Assembly (NCBI RefSeq): GCF_900142065.1 | Contig: NZ_FSRJ01000003.1 | Coordinates: forward strand, 310,001 to 374,000 | Origin: Agromyces cerinus subsp. cerinus | GTDB lineage: Bacteria > Actinomycetota > Actinomycetes > Actinomycetales > Microbacteriaceae | DNA: 64,000 nt | Direction: 5' to 3' | Shown here: piece after piece, positions 8,141 to 16,350 of the stretch | How positions within the stretch are numbered: the first letter of the stretch is position 1 | Layout: the number at the start of each line of letters is the position of its first letter | Notes under the pieces: generated by a model | What the model saw: the letters and a program-made list of their open reading frames with translations, nothing else | Told to the model about the DNA's origin: nothing | Database searches by the model: none | Made by a program: the position numbers and the translations under genes

Positions 8141-9864
8141 GGCAGCTCCGCGGTGAGCAGCGTGCCGCCGCCGGGCGGGCTGGCCAGCGACATCCGCCCA
8201 CCGATCGCGTCGACGCGGTCGCCGAGCCCGGCGAGGCCTCGATCGTGTCGATCGGTCGCACCGCCGATGCCGTCGTCGGCGACCTCGATCGTGAGCACGT
8301 CGGCCCGACGGATGAGGCGGACTGAGGCCGAGGCTGCCCTGGCGTGCTTGGCCGTGTTCGCGAGTCCCTCGGCGACGATGAAGTAGGCGACGTTCATGAC
8401 CGTCGACCCGAGCGGGGCCTCGAGTCCGCTCGTCTCGAGCCGCGTGGGGATGGGCATGCGGTCGACGAGGTCCTCGGCCGCGAGCACGAGCCCACGCTCG
8501 ACGAGGGCGGCGGGCATGACGTCGTGCACGAGACGCCGCAGCGCGTCGGCGGCGGCCTCGATGCCCTGCCGCAGTTGGGCCGCCTCGGAACGCGCCGCCG
8601 CATCTTCGGCGGCGCCCTCGATGCGGCCGGCCTCGAGGGCGAGCAGCACGAGCTGCACCTGCAGGCCGTCGTGGAGATCCTTCGCGATACGCAGGCGCTC
8701 ACGGTCGGCGGCCTCGACGAGGCGCACCCTCGAGTGCCGCAGCGCGGTCTGGCTGGTGCGCAGTTCGGTGGTGAGGCGCTCGCGCGCGATGGCGATCGCC
8801 GCAACGCGGCCGACGGCTCTCACCCGGCTCGGCTCGGGCAGCAGTTGCGCGTCGTAGATGATCGCGCCGACCGGTTGCCCTGCCGACTCGATCACCACGG
8901 CCGCCCGGCCGTCGCGGTCGGGGAGGTCGACCGTGACGCCGCGATCGTCGACGAACCCGTCGCGCACCGGCAGCCAGTAGACGACGTCGACGGTCGGATC
9001 GCCGAGCGCGCGTGCGATCGCGGCGCGCAGCGGCGCCCGGCCGGGCTCCTCGGTTCCGAGCCACGCCGCGAGCTCCTCGGCTTCCGCGGTGCGCTCGAAG
9101 CTGCCGATCATCACGCCGACCGCGAAGGCGACGGCGATGCCGGCGACGAGCGTCAGCTGGATGGCGACCACGACGGTCAGGGGCAGCAGGCCGAGCGCGA
9201 GCGCGACGGTCGGGATGAGCAGCACCGAGCCGACGCCGTAGCCGTACAGCGGCGCGAGCACCCGGCGCCGGGCCGGCGAGGCCCGGCGCAGTCGGTCGAC
9301 GAGCACGAACGCCGTGGCCACCGACAGGGCGAAGGCGGCGATGCGCTGCACGCTGTCGCCGATCGCCGCCGGCTCGGCGTCCATCGGAACACCGAACGGC
9401 ACGAGGATGCCCCCGGTGAAGACGGCGGTCGGCATCTGCAGCACCGTCGCGGTGAGGTACGCGGCGACGACGATCACCCGAGACCTGGTGTCGGGCAGGC
9501 GCCCGCTCGGGAACGCGAGGAGCAGGTGCACGGTGACCGCGATCGTCACGGTCGCGAAGATCGCCCCCATGACGGCGGCAAGGGGCACATCCGTGTTCAC
9601 CAGGCCGGCGACGAGGGTCGCGATGCCGCCGATCCAGATGATGAGGCCGATTCGGCTGCCGGGGCGACGGCGCCACGCCACGGTGCCCGCGACGAACCAG
9701 ACGAGGGCGACGACCGGAAACAGCAGGATGACCCAGTACTCGCGGTCGACCGGCAACAGCATCACCGCCTCGAGCGCGGCGAAGAGCACGCCGACCGCCA
9801 GGAGGAGCGTCAGTGCCGATCCGAGCGACTGGGCGAGCGGCGGCCCGGGCGTACCGCGTTCCAC
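8128..9864 (-). CDS. Membrane sensor histidine kinase (NarL-partner, HisKA_3 type)
   Basis: 578 residues from GTG 9864. About eight to ten hydrophobic helices fill roughly residues 15-270, then a GAF-like linker. The HisKA_3 dimerisation box has the phospho-acceptor His at about 398 (KDLHDGLQVQL). The HATPase_c domain has its N-box Asn near 503 (GLANTAKHA) and G1 box DDGIG at about 530-534. It phosphorylates the response regulator encoded next. GGAGG lies nine bases before GTG 9864. The frame is open to 10362, but that would run across the divergent promoter and into the opposite gene, so it is rejected. Signal unknown. Confidence 0.88.
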   Translation of the reverse strand: MERGTPGPPLAQSLGSALTLLLAVGVLFAALEAVMLLPVDREYWVILLFPVVALVWFVAGTVAWRRRPGSRIGLIIWIGGIATLVAGLVNTDVPLAAVMGAIFATVTIAVTVHLLLAFPSGRLPDTRSRVIVVAAYLTATVLQMPTAVFTGGILVPFGVPMDAEPAAIGDSVQRIAAFALSVATAFVLVDRLRRASPARRRVLAPLYGYGVGSVLLIPTVALALGLLPLTVVVAIQLTLVAGIAVAFAVGVMIGSFERTAEAEELAAWLGTEEPGRAPLRAAIARALGDPTVDVVYWLPVRDGFVDDRGVTVDLPDRDGRAAVVIESAGQPVGAIIYDAQLLPEPSRVRAVGRVAAIAIARERLTTELRTSQTALRHSRVRLVEAADRERLRIAKDLHDGLQVQLVLLALEAGRIEGAAEDAAARSEAAQLRQGIEAAADALRRLVHDVMPAALVERGLVLAAEDLVDRMPIPTRLETSGLEAPLGSTVMNVAYFIVAEGLANTAKHARAASASVRLIRRADVLTIEVADDGIGGATDRHDRGLAGLGDRVDAIGGRMSLASPPGGGTLLTAELPCGS

Positions 9865-10031
9865 GTGTCCTCGCCTCCGAGCGCCGACAGGGTGAGCGCT
9901 GTGCACATCATGGCCGATTCCGGCGCATCGTGGAACGGACCCAGGTCCTCTTCGGCAGCTCCTCCAGAGATCTGCTCCGAATGCCATATGCCAGGACGCC
10001 CTCCGTACCGTAAGCTGCTGGCCATCCAGTG

Positions 10032-10050
10032 AAGATACGTTTCGTATGTT
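10032..10050. promoter_or_regulatory. Imperfect palindrome in the divergent promoter region
   Basis: AAGATACG-TTT-CGTATGTT has 8-bp arms with one mismatch. It lies 32 bp before the peptidase start in the 217-bp gap between the histidine kinase and the D-Ala-D-Ala carboxypeptidase-like gene, one of the few AT-rich spots there. Possible operator for the adjacent response regulator; inference only. Confidence 0.4.
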
Positions 10051-10081
10051 GCGCCTGAGTGGTGTGGTGAGGGGATGACCG

Positions 10082-11284
10082 ATGACGGCGGAGACGAGAG
10101 TGGAAGCGACGCGCACGACCGCGAGCGGAGCCGATCCGAGACTGGGCGCGGCGCGCATCCACGTGATCGACGTCGCCGACGGCCGTGTCGTGTTCGATCG
10201 CGACGGTGACCTGCCCGGTCCGACCGCGAGCGTCCTGAAGCTCCTCACGTCGGCGGCGGCCCTCGCCGCCCTCGGCCCCGACCACCGCATCGCGACGAGG
10301 GTGGTCGCCGGCGCCGAGCCCGGCGAGATCGTGCTCGTGGGCGGCGGCGACGTCACCCTCACCAGGCTCCCCGTCGGAACCGCGTCCTTCTATCGCGCCT
10401 CGGCGCACCTCGAGACGCTCGCCGATGCCGTGCTCGCCGCGATCGGCGACGGCGTGGTCGACCGCCTCGTGCTCGACGACTCGCTGTTCGCGGGTGAGCC
10501 GTGGCTGCCCGAATGGGACGCCGAGGGCCGGAGCCCCGAGGGGTACATCCCCTTCATCACGGCGCTCCAGGTCGACGGCGACCGCGACGACCCGACGATC
10601 GACGACACGCCGAGGAGCGAGGACCCGGTCGGCCGGGTCGGTGCCGCGTTCGCGGAGCTGGTCGGCGGGGGACGCGACATCCGCATCTCACGCGGGCGCG
10701 CGCTCCCGGCCGCGGCCGTGCTGGCGGAGGTCTGCTCCCCGCCGCTGTCCGAGCTCATCCGCTTCGGCCTCGAGACCTCCGACAACGCGCTCATGGAATC
10801 GCTCGCCCGGTTGTCGGCGATCGCGATCGGCGAGACGGCCGACTTCGCCGGGGTCTCGCGCGCGATCCCCGTGCTGCTCGAGCGATACGGCCTGCCCATC
10901 GAGGGGCTGACCGTCCGCGACGGATCGGGCCTCAGCGATCGCAACTCGGTGCCCGCGCGCTTCGTGGCCGAACTGCTGGTGCGGGCGCATCGTCGCGAGC
11001 ACGGGCTCGGCGTGATCGACGACATGCTGCCGGCCACCGGGCCGGACGGCACCTTCAACCGGAATCGCTTCACGGGCGACGACGCGATCGTCGGCGACGC
11101 GGTTCGTGCGAAGACCGGCTACATCAACATCGTGTGCTCCCTCGGCGGGCTCGTGCGGGCCGCCGACGGAACCGAGCTCGCGTTCGCGGTCTACGCGGTC
11201 GGCGAGATGATGGGCGACCCGGCGCGCGCGGCGATCGACGCGTTCGTCGCGAGCCTGTACCTCGACGGCGCCGACGCGGCCTGA
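10082..11284 (+). CDS. PBP4/DacB-type (S13) serine peptidase-like protein without signal peptide
   Basis: 400 residues with all three penicillin-recognising motifs: SxxK at S50-K53 (SVLK), SxN at S233-N235 (SDN) and KTG at 344-346. S13 enzymes trim or cross-cleave D-Ala-D-Ala stem peptides outside the membrane. Here the N-terminus (MTAETRVEATRTTASG) is polar, with no signal peptide or anchor, and an in-frame TGA just upstream of the ATG excludes a longer form. It therefore looks cytoplasmic or exported by another route, which is odd for the family. GAGGGG precedes the ATG. It diverges from the two-component system, a possible regulator. Confidence 0.85.
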   Translation: MTAETRVEATRTTASGADPRLGAARIHVIDVADGRVVFDRDGDLPGPTASVLKLLTSAAALAALGPDHRIATRVVAGAEPGEIVLVGGGDVTLTRLPVGTASFYRASAHLETLADAVLAAIGDGVVDRLVLDDSLFAGEPWLPEWDAEGRSPEGYIPFITALQVDGDRDDPTIDDTPRSEDPVGRVGAAFAELVGGGRDIRISRGRALPAAAVLAEVCSPPLSELIRFGLETSDNALMESLARLSAIAIGETADFAGVSRAIPVLLERYGLPIEGLTVRDGSGLSDRNSVPARFVAELLVRAHRREHGLGVIDDMLPATGPDGTFNRNRFTGDDAIVGDAVRAKTGYINIVCSLGGLVRAADGTELAFAVYAVGEMMGDPARAAIDAFVASLYLDGADAA

Positions 11285-11371
11285 GGCCCCGGGAGATCGG
11301 GAAACCTGCGAGGTCGCCGGACGCCCGCGCGTCGCCCGCATCCCGAGTGCCCGTTCGTCGGCACCCGCGCT

Positions 11372-11377
11372 TAGGGT
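11372..11377 (+). promoter_or_regulatory. -10 box of the M13 peptidase gene
   Basis: TAGGGT, seven bases before ATG 11385. It favours that ATG over the GTG at 11376, which overlaps the -10. Confidence 0.5.
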
Positions 11378-11384
11378 GGATGGC

Positions 11385-13439
11385 ATGACCGATGTCGCGC
11401 TGCCCTCCGGAATCAAGCAGGACGAACTCGACGCGGGCATCCGCCCGCAAGACGACCTCTTCCGACACGTCAACGGCAAGTGGATCGAACGCACCGACAT
11501 CCCGGCCGACAAGGCCAGGTACGGCTCGTTCCTCGTGCTGCACGAAGAGGCCGAGCAGGCCGTGCGCGAGATCATCGAGGAGTCGCAGGCGGCCGAGCCC
11601 GGCACCGAGGCCCGCAAGGTCGGCGACCTGTACGCGAGCTTCATGAACGAGGAGCGGGCGAACCTGCTCGGCGCCACCCCCATCGCGGGCCAGCTCGTCG
11701 AGGTCGACCTGATCGACTCGGTCGACGCCTTCCTCGAGACCCTCGGCCGGCTCGAGCGCCAGGGCGTGCCCGGCTTCCTGCAGCTCTACGTCGACAACGA
11801 CCCGGGCGACCCCGAGCGCTACCTCGTCTTCGTCGAGCAGGGCGGCATCGGCCTGCCCGACGAGAGCTACTTCCGCGAAGAGCGCTTCGAGTCGGTGCGC
11901 GGCGCGTACCGCGCACACCTCGAGCGGATGCTGCGGCTCGCGCAGCTCGAAGCCCCCGAGGAGCGCGCGGCCCGGGTGTTCGAGCTCGAGACCGCGATTG
12001 CGGCGGCGCACTGGAGCAACGTCGAGACCCGCGACAGCGAGAAGACGTACAACCTGTTCGCGTGGGATGACGCGGCGGCCGAGGCCGCCGTCGACCTGAA
12101 CATCTGGCGCGACGCCATGGGCGTGCCGGCCGGTGCGTTCGACGAGGTCGTGCTGCGCGAGCCCTCGTTCGTGCAGGGGCTCGGCGCGCTGCTCACCGAC
12201 GACCGCCTGCAGGCGTGGAAGGACTGGCTCGCCTGGCAGGTCGTGCGCGGCAGCGCCGCCTACCTCTCGAACGACTTCGTCGAGGCGAACTTCGACTTCT
12301 ACGGCCGCACGCTCACGGGCACCCCGCAGATGCGCGAGCGCTGGAAGCGCGGCGTCTCGCTCGTCGAGGGCGCCATGGGCGAGGCCGTGGGCCGCATCTA
12401 CGTCGAGCGGCACTTCCCGCCCGCCGCGAAGGAGGCGATGGACGACCTCGTCGCGAACCTCGTCGAGGCCTACCGGCAGTCGATCGGCGCGCTGGAGTGG
12501 ATGGGCGAGGAGACCCGGGCGAAGGCGCTCGACAAGCTCGCGAAGTTCACGCCGAAGATCGGCTTCCCGGTGAAGTGGCGCGACTACTCGGCGCTCGAGA
12601 TCTCCGACGACCTCGTCGGCAACGTGCGCGCCACCGCCGAGTTCGAGTTCAACCGCGAGCTCGGCAAGATCGGCAAGCCGCTCGACCGCGACGAGTGGTT
12701 CATGACGCCGCAGACGATCAACGCGTACTACAACCCCGGGTTCAACGAGATCGTGTTCCCGGCGGCGATCCTGCAGTACCCGTTCTTCGACGCCGAGCGC
12801 GATGCCGCCGCCAACTACGGTGCGATCGGCGCCGTCATCGGGCACGAGATCGGGCACGGCTTCGACGACCAGGGCTCGAAGTACGACGGCGACGGCCGCC
12901 TCACCGACTGGTGGACCGAGGCCGACCGCGCCGCCTTCGAAGCGCGCACGACGGCGCTCATCGCCCAGTACGACGAGCTCGTGCCGGCCCAGCTCGAGAG
13001 CGCCGGGGTCGAGGCCGCCGGGGTCGAGGCCGCGCAGCCGGAGGCGGCGGGCGGCGGCGAAGAGAACGTGAGCGAAGCGGATGCCGCGGCGCCGCATGTC
13101 AACGGCGCCCTCACGATCGGCGAGAACATCGGCGACCTCGGCGGGCTCGCGATCGCGTGGAAGGCCTACGTGCTCTCGCTCGGCGGCGACGTCGCATCGG
13201 CGCCCGTGATCGACGGGCTCACCGCAGCGCAGCGCTTCTTCCTCTCCTGGGCGCAGGCCTGGCAGATGAAGGGACGCGATGAGGAGGTCGTGCGCCTGCT
13301 CGCGATCGATCCGCACTCGCCGAACGAGTTCCGCTGCAACCAGATCGTCAGGAACATCGACGAGTTCTACGCTAGCTTCGAAGTGACTCCCGACGACGCC
13401 CTCTGGCTCGAGCCAGCCGAGCGTGTGACGATCTGGTAG
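11385..13439 (+). CDS. M13-family zinc metallopeptidase (PepO/neprilysin-like), cytosolic type
   Basis: 684 residues, normal for bacterial M13 oligoendopeptidases. The zinc motif HEIGH is at 487-491 and the third ligand Glu at about 580 (GENIGDLGG); NAYYNP, the substrate-binding signature, precedes them. No signal peptide or membrane segment is present, as in cytosolic PepO and mycobacterial Zmp1. An Ala/Glu/Gly-rich insertion of about 30 residues at roughly 539-570 separates the zinc motif from the GEN motif. It is partly encoded by a 15-bp tandem repeat (13002-13031) and is absent from typical members. It probably cleaves short peptides. Confidence 0.93.
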   Translation: MTDVALPSGIKQDELDAGIRPQDDLFRHVNGKWIERTDIPADKARYGSFLVLHEEAEQAVREIIEESQAAEPGTEARKVGDLYASFMNEERANLLGATPIAGQLVEVDLIDSVDAFLETLGRLERQGVPGFLQLYVDNDPGDPERYLVFVEQGGIGLPDESYFREERFESVRGAYRAHLERMLRLAQLEAPEERAARVFELETAIAAAHWSNVETRDSEKTYNLFAWDDAAAEAAVDLNIWRDAMGVPAGAFDEVVLREPSFVQGLGALLTDDRLQAWKDWLAWQVVRGSAAYLSNDFVEANFDFYGRTLTGTPQMRERWKRGVSLVEGAMGEAVGRIYVERHFPPAAKEAMDDLVANLVEAYRQSIGALEWMGEETRAKALDKLAKFTPKIGFPVKWRDYSALEISDDLVGNVRATAEFEFNRELGKIGKPLDRDEWFMTPQTINAYYNPGFNEIVFPAAILQYPFFDAERDAAANYGAIGAVIGHEIGHGFDDQGSKYDGDGRLTDWWTEADRAAFEARTTALIAQYDELVPAQLESAGVEAAGVEAAQPEAAGGGEENVSEADAAAPHVNGALTIGENIGDLGGLAIAWKAYVLSLGGDVASAPVIDGLTAAQRFFLSWAQAWQMKGRDEEVVRLLAIDPHSPNEFRCNQIVRNIDEFYASFEVTPDDALWLEPAERVTIW
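13002..13031. repeat. 15-bp tandem duplication inside the M13 peptidase
   Basis: GCCGGGGTCGAGGCC occurs twice head to tail, in frame, within the Ala/Glu-rich insertion of the catalytic domain. Confidence 0.8.
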
Positions 13440-13525
13440 TCGCAGAGCTGCAAGTACAACCGAGAAATCTCGAGCGCGCCGCTGACGCGGTGGGGGAGCG
13501 CCGACCGTCAGGGAGTGGAATCACC

Positions 13526-14434
13526 GTGGTGACGTCGTCGCAGGGTTCGGAGCGGCGCGCACGGCATAGCGACCTCCGTCGCGGCAAGCACCGCACCGAG
13601 GAGCCGGGCGAGAACTTCGCTCGCGGGTTCGACGCCCTCGGCGAACTGGCGCTCGCCGGGGTGCAGGTCTCGGCGCGCGCGACCGACCTCGCGACCGGCA
13701 AGGTGCTCTTCTCCGTCGACGACCACGTGGTCATGCCGACGGCGTCGATCGGCAAGGTGCTGCTGCTCGTCGAGGTCGCCTCGAGGCTCGCCGGCGACAG
13801 CAGCGAGTCGTTCACCGTGCTCGACCGTGCACCGCGCGACTCCGTCGGCGACTCGGGCATCTGGCAGCACATGCAGTCGCCGTCGTTGCCCCTCGCCGAT
13901 CTCGCGGCGCTCATCGGGGCGACGAGCGACAACCTCGCGACGAACGTGCTCATCCGCTACGTCGGCCTCGAGGCGGTACGCGCCCGCACCGAGACGCTCG
14001 GCCTGACCCGCACGGCGCTGCTCGACCTCGTGCGCGACCACCGCGGTCCCGACGACGCCCCGCAGCTCTCGATCGGTTCGGCGAAGGAACTGACCTGGCT
14101 GTTCGCCTCGCTCGCCCGCGGCGAGATCGTCTCGCCCGAGGTGTCGCAGCGCGTCGTCGGGTGGCTCTCGCTGAACGCCGACCTCTCGATGGTCGCGAGC
14201 GCGTTCGGGCTCGACCCGCTCGCGCACCGCACGCCCGACCACAACGTCCTGCTCATGAACAAGACCGGCACCGATGGCGGCGTCCGCAGCGAGGTGGGTG
14301 TGCTCCGGGGGCCGCGCGCGAGCGTCTCGTACGCGGTGTCGATGTACTACGCCGACACGATGATCTCCTCGCGTCTCGCGGTGCTCGACGGCATGCGCCA
14401 GGTCGGCCTCGACCTGCTCGAGTACGTGCACTGA
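13526..14434 (+). CDS. Class A beta-lactamase-like serine hydrolase without signal peptide
   Basis: 302 residues from GTG 13526 (GTG 13490 and 13529 are alternatives; AGGGAG lies ten bases before 13526). It has SxxK at about S74-K77 (SIGK), SDN at about 134-136 and KTG at about 246-248, so the penicillin-binding fold is intact. I do not see a clear omega-loop Glu of true class A beta-lactamases, so beta-lactam hydrolysis is not claimed. As with the S13-like protein nearby, the N-terminus is polar and lacks an export signal. Its stop overlaps the next gene by one base (TGATG), implying coupled translation with a GNAT enzyme. Confidence 0.78.
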   Translation: MVTSSQGSERRARHSDLRRGKHRTEEPGENFARGFDALGELALAGVQVSARATDLATGKVLFSVDDHVVMPTASIGKVLLLVEVASRLAGDSSESFTVLDRAPRDSVGDSGIWQHMQSPSLPLADLAALIGATSDNLATNVLIRYVGLEAVRARTETLGLTRTALLDLVRDHRGPDDAPQLSIGSAKELTWLFASLARGEIVSPEVSQRVVGWLSLNADLSMVASAFGLDPLAHRTPDHNVLLMNKTGTDGGVRSEVGVLRGPRASVSYAVSMYYADTMISSRLAVLDGMRQVGLDLLEYVH

Positions 14435-14955
14435 TGTCGATCCGGGCGTTCAGGTCGGCCGATCGCGACGCGGTCGAACGGCTGTTGACGATCGCATTCG
14501 CCACGCCGACCACGACCGCCGACGCACCGCCGATCGAGGTCGGGCTGAACACAGCGCTGCTCGACTCCGACGCCCTGATCCCGCAGCTCGCGCTCATCGC
14601 CGAGATCGACGGCGAGGTCGTCGGCTACTGCATCAGCACCCGCGCGAGCATCGGCGATGCCGAAGCCCTCGGCCTCGGTCCGATCGGCGTGCTGCCGGGC
14701 CATCAGGGCCGCGGCATCGGTGCTGCGCTCATCGCGGAGACGGTTCGCGTCGCCGAATCGCACGACGAGGGTGTCATCGTGCTGCTCGGGGACCCCGCCT
14801 ACTACGGGCGGTTCGGATTCGTCGCCGGCGCCGAGCTCGGGATCCTCGCACCCGATCCCGCGTGGGGCGAGTACTTCCAGGCGCTCCGCCTCGCGGCGGC
14901 GACCGACGAGCATCGCGGCGGGTTCCGCTACGCTCGCCCCTTCGACGACGTCTGA
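14434..14955 (+). CDS. GNAT N-acetyltransferase (YhbS-like)
   Basis: 173 residues. The acetyl-CoA motif A is VLPGHQGRGIGAALIAE at about 88-104, and the C-terminal half (GDPAYYGRFGFVAG) resembles YhbS-type acyltransferases. The acceptor is unknown. The ATG shares a base with the stop of the beta-lactamase-like gene. The last 28 bp overlap the 3' end of the convergent hydrolase gene. Confidence 0.85.
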   Translation: MSIRAFRSADRDAVERLLTIAFATPTTTADAPPIEVGLNTALLDSDALIPQLALIAEIDGEVVGYCISTRASIGDAEALGLGPIGVLPGHQGRGIGAALIAETVRVAESHDEGVIVLLGDPAYYGRFGFVAGAELGILAPDPAWGEYFQALRLAAATDEHRGGFRYARPFDDV

Positions 14956-15776
14956 GCGATCGTCGCTTCGGCTTCGGCTTCGGCTTCGGCTTCGGCTTCG
15001 GCCTCGGCCTCGGATTCCGCTGCCGCGGCGACGACCTCTGCGGCTGCCTCGGCGACCGCCTCCGGCGGCGCGGAGAGCGACTCCACCCCGGCGATCACCG
15101 CGGACGCCGTCTCGGGCGCCGAGAGGATGCGGAAGTGGCCCGCGACCGGCAGCAGCCGGTTCGTGGCGCCGGCGAGCGAGCTGCCCTCGGGCAGGTGCGG
15201 GTCGAAGACCCCGAAGATCGAGACGATGCGCGAGTTGACGGATGCCACGCTCGAGAGCTCGACGATCGTGGCGCTGTCAGGGTCGAACTCGCGCATGCTC
15301 GGGTCGAGCAGGTAGCGGGCGAGCCTCGCGCCGCGGAAGGGAGTGGCGATCGCCACGAGCCCGCGCAGGTCGAGTCGATGGTCGACGTCGCGGACCAGCA
15401 GACGCTTGCCGATGAGCCCGCCCTTGGAGTGCGCGACGACGACGCGGCCCTCGGGCGGGGTCGGAATCCGCGCGAGCGCGCGCCAGACGCGCTCGGCGGT
15501 CTCGGGGATCGCGAGCAGGTTCGCGCCGAGCCCGTGGGCGACCTGCACCCGGTAGCCGTGGGTGTTCAGCGCGTCGCCGAGCGGCGCCATGAACGACCAG
15601 TGCTCGTAGACGCCGGGCAGCAGCAGGATCGTCGGCTTGCCGGCATCGCCGATCGCCCAGCGCTTCGGCGTCTTCGGCACGGTGAGCACGCGCAGCTGCT
15701 GCTTCGCGGCATCGAGGTAGTCGAGCGCCCACCAGCCGGCGGCCGCGAAGGGTGAGAGCCGTGCGGGTGTCACCAT
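14928..15776 (-). CDS. Alpha/beta-hydrolase (lipase-like) with Glu-Ala repeat tail
   Basis: 282 residues. The nucleophile elbow AHSKGG (Ser near 118) follows the HG-type loop LLLPGVYEHW; candidate acid and His residues lie in VFDPHLPEG and VAGHFRILS. The family includes triacylglycerol lipase/PGAP1-like esterases. The C-terminus is a run of alternating Glu and Ala encoded by the hexanucleotide repeat at 14965-15012, and the last nine codons overlap the convergent GNAT gene. The ATG lies seven bases after a TAGACT -10 box, so the message is probably leaderless. Confidence 0.82.
   Translation of the reverse strand: MVTPARLSPFAAAGWWALDYLDAAKQQLRVLTVPKTPKRWAIGDAGKPTILLLPGVYEHWSFMAPLGDALNTHGYRVQVAHGLGANLLAIPETAERVWRALARIPTPPEGRVVVAHSKGGLIGKRLLVRDVDHRLDLRGLVAIATPFRGARLARYLLDPSMREFDPDSATIVELSSVASVNSRIVSIFGVFDPHLPEGSSLAGATNRLLPVAGHFRILSAPETASAVIAGVESLSAPPEAVAEAAAEVVAAAAESEAEAEAEAEAEAEAEATIAQTSSKGRA
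14965..15012. repeat. Hexanucleotide microsatellite GCTTCG/GCCTCG
   Basis: Six perfect GCTTCG units (14965-15000) followed by two variant units. In frame, it encodes an EAEAEA tail of the hydrolase. Confidence 0.9.
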
Positions 15777-15783
15777 GCTCCGC

Positions 15784-15789
15784 AGTCTA
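15784..15789 (-). promoter_or_regulatory. -10 box of the lipase-like gene
   Basis: TAGACT on the minus strand, seven bases before ATG 15776. Confidence 0.45.
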
Positions 15790-15848
15790 CGAGGGCGGGG
15801 TCGCAGCGGTGCGTCCGGATCGGTCGCGGCCCGGGTTCCGGCTCGGGC

Positions 15849-16256
15849 TCAGTCGATGAGCCCGGCCGCCGCGAGCCGCTCGAGCACTTCGGCGCCGGCG
15901 GGCGGGCAGCGATCGACGTCGGCGGTCGTCACCCAGTGCAGGCTGCCGACCTCGGCCGAGGCGAAGGGCGCGGCATCCGTCTCTGCGCGGAAGACCCGCA
16001 TGCGTACGAGGCGTCCGTCGGGTTCGCCGTGCGCCTGCACGACGACCTCGAAGAGCTCCACGAGCCCGGCGGGGTCGAGCACGAGGGCGACCTCTTCGAG
16101 GGCTTCCCGGGCCGCGGCCTCGGCAGCCGTCTCGCCCTGGTCGATCTTGCCGCCCGGCATGTAGTACACGTCGCGGTCGCGTGCCGTGACCATGAGCACG
16201 CGGCGATCGCGGACGAGGGCGATGGCGGCGACGCGGAGATCGGGGAGTTGAGGCAT
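15849..16256 (-). CDS. Nudix hydrolase (MutT-like)
   Basis: 135 residues. The Nudix box GGKIDQGETAAEAAAREALEEVA (about residues 36-58) matches Gx5Ex7REUxEE, but Ala replaces the usual Gly near its end. It hydrolyses a nucleoside diphosphate linked to another moiety; the substrate is undetermined. ATG 16256 is chosen over the in-frame start at 16265 because TAGGGT lies seven bases upstream, as at other leaderless genes here. Confidence 0.87.
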   Translation of the reverse strand: MPQLPDLRVAAIALVRDRRVLMVTARDRDVYYMPGGKIDQGETAAEAAAREALEEVALVLDPAGLVELFEVVVQAHGEPDGRLVRMRVFRAETDAAPFASAEVGSLHWVTTADVDRCPPAGAEVLERLAAAGLID

Positions 16257-16263
16257 CCGTTCC

Positions 16264-16269
16264 ACCCTA
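16264..16269 (-). promoter_or_regulatory. -10 box of the Nudix gene
   Basis: TAGGGT on the minus strand, seven bases before ATG 16256. Confidence 0.45.
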
Positions 16270-16350
16270 CGTCGTCGTGCCGGGCCGCCCCTGTCGCGAG
16301 GCGACCTGCCACGGCTACGCTGGCTCGCACCAGCGCGAAGGAGCGAGCCG

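Noticed and set aside
8128-10362. Longer 744-residue histidine kinase
   Set aside because: The extra N-terminus would cross the divergent promoter and overlap the DacB-like gene; GTG 9864 has a good ribosome-binding site before the first helix.
13526-14434. Beta-lactamase resistance gene
   Set aside because: Core motifs fit the fold, but there is no signal peptide and no clear omega-loop Glu; called only as a serine hydrolase.
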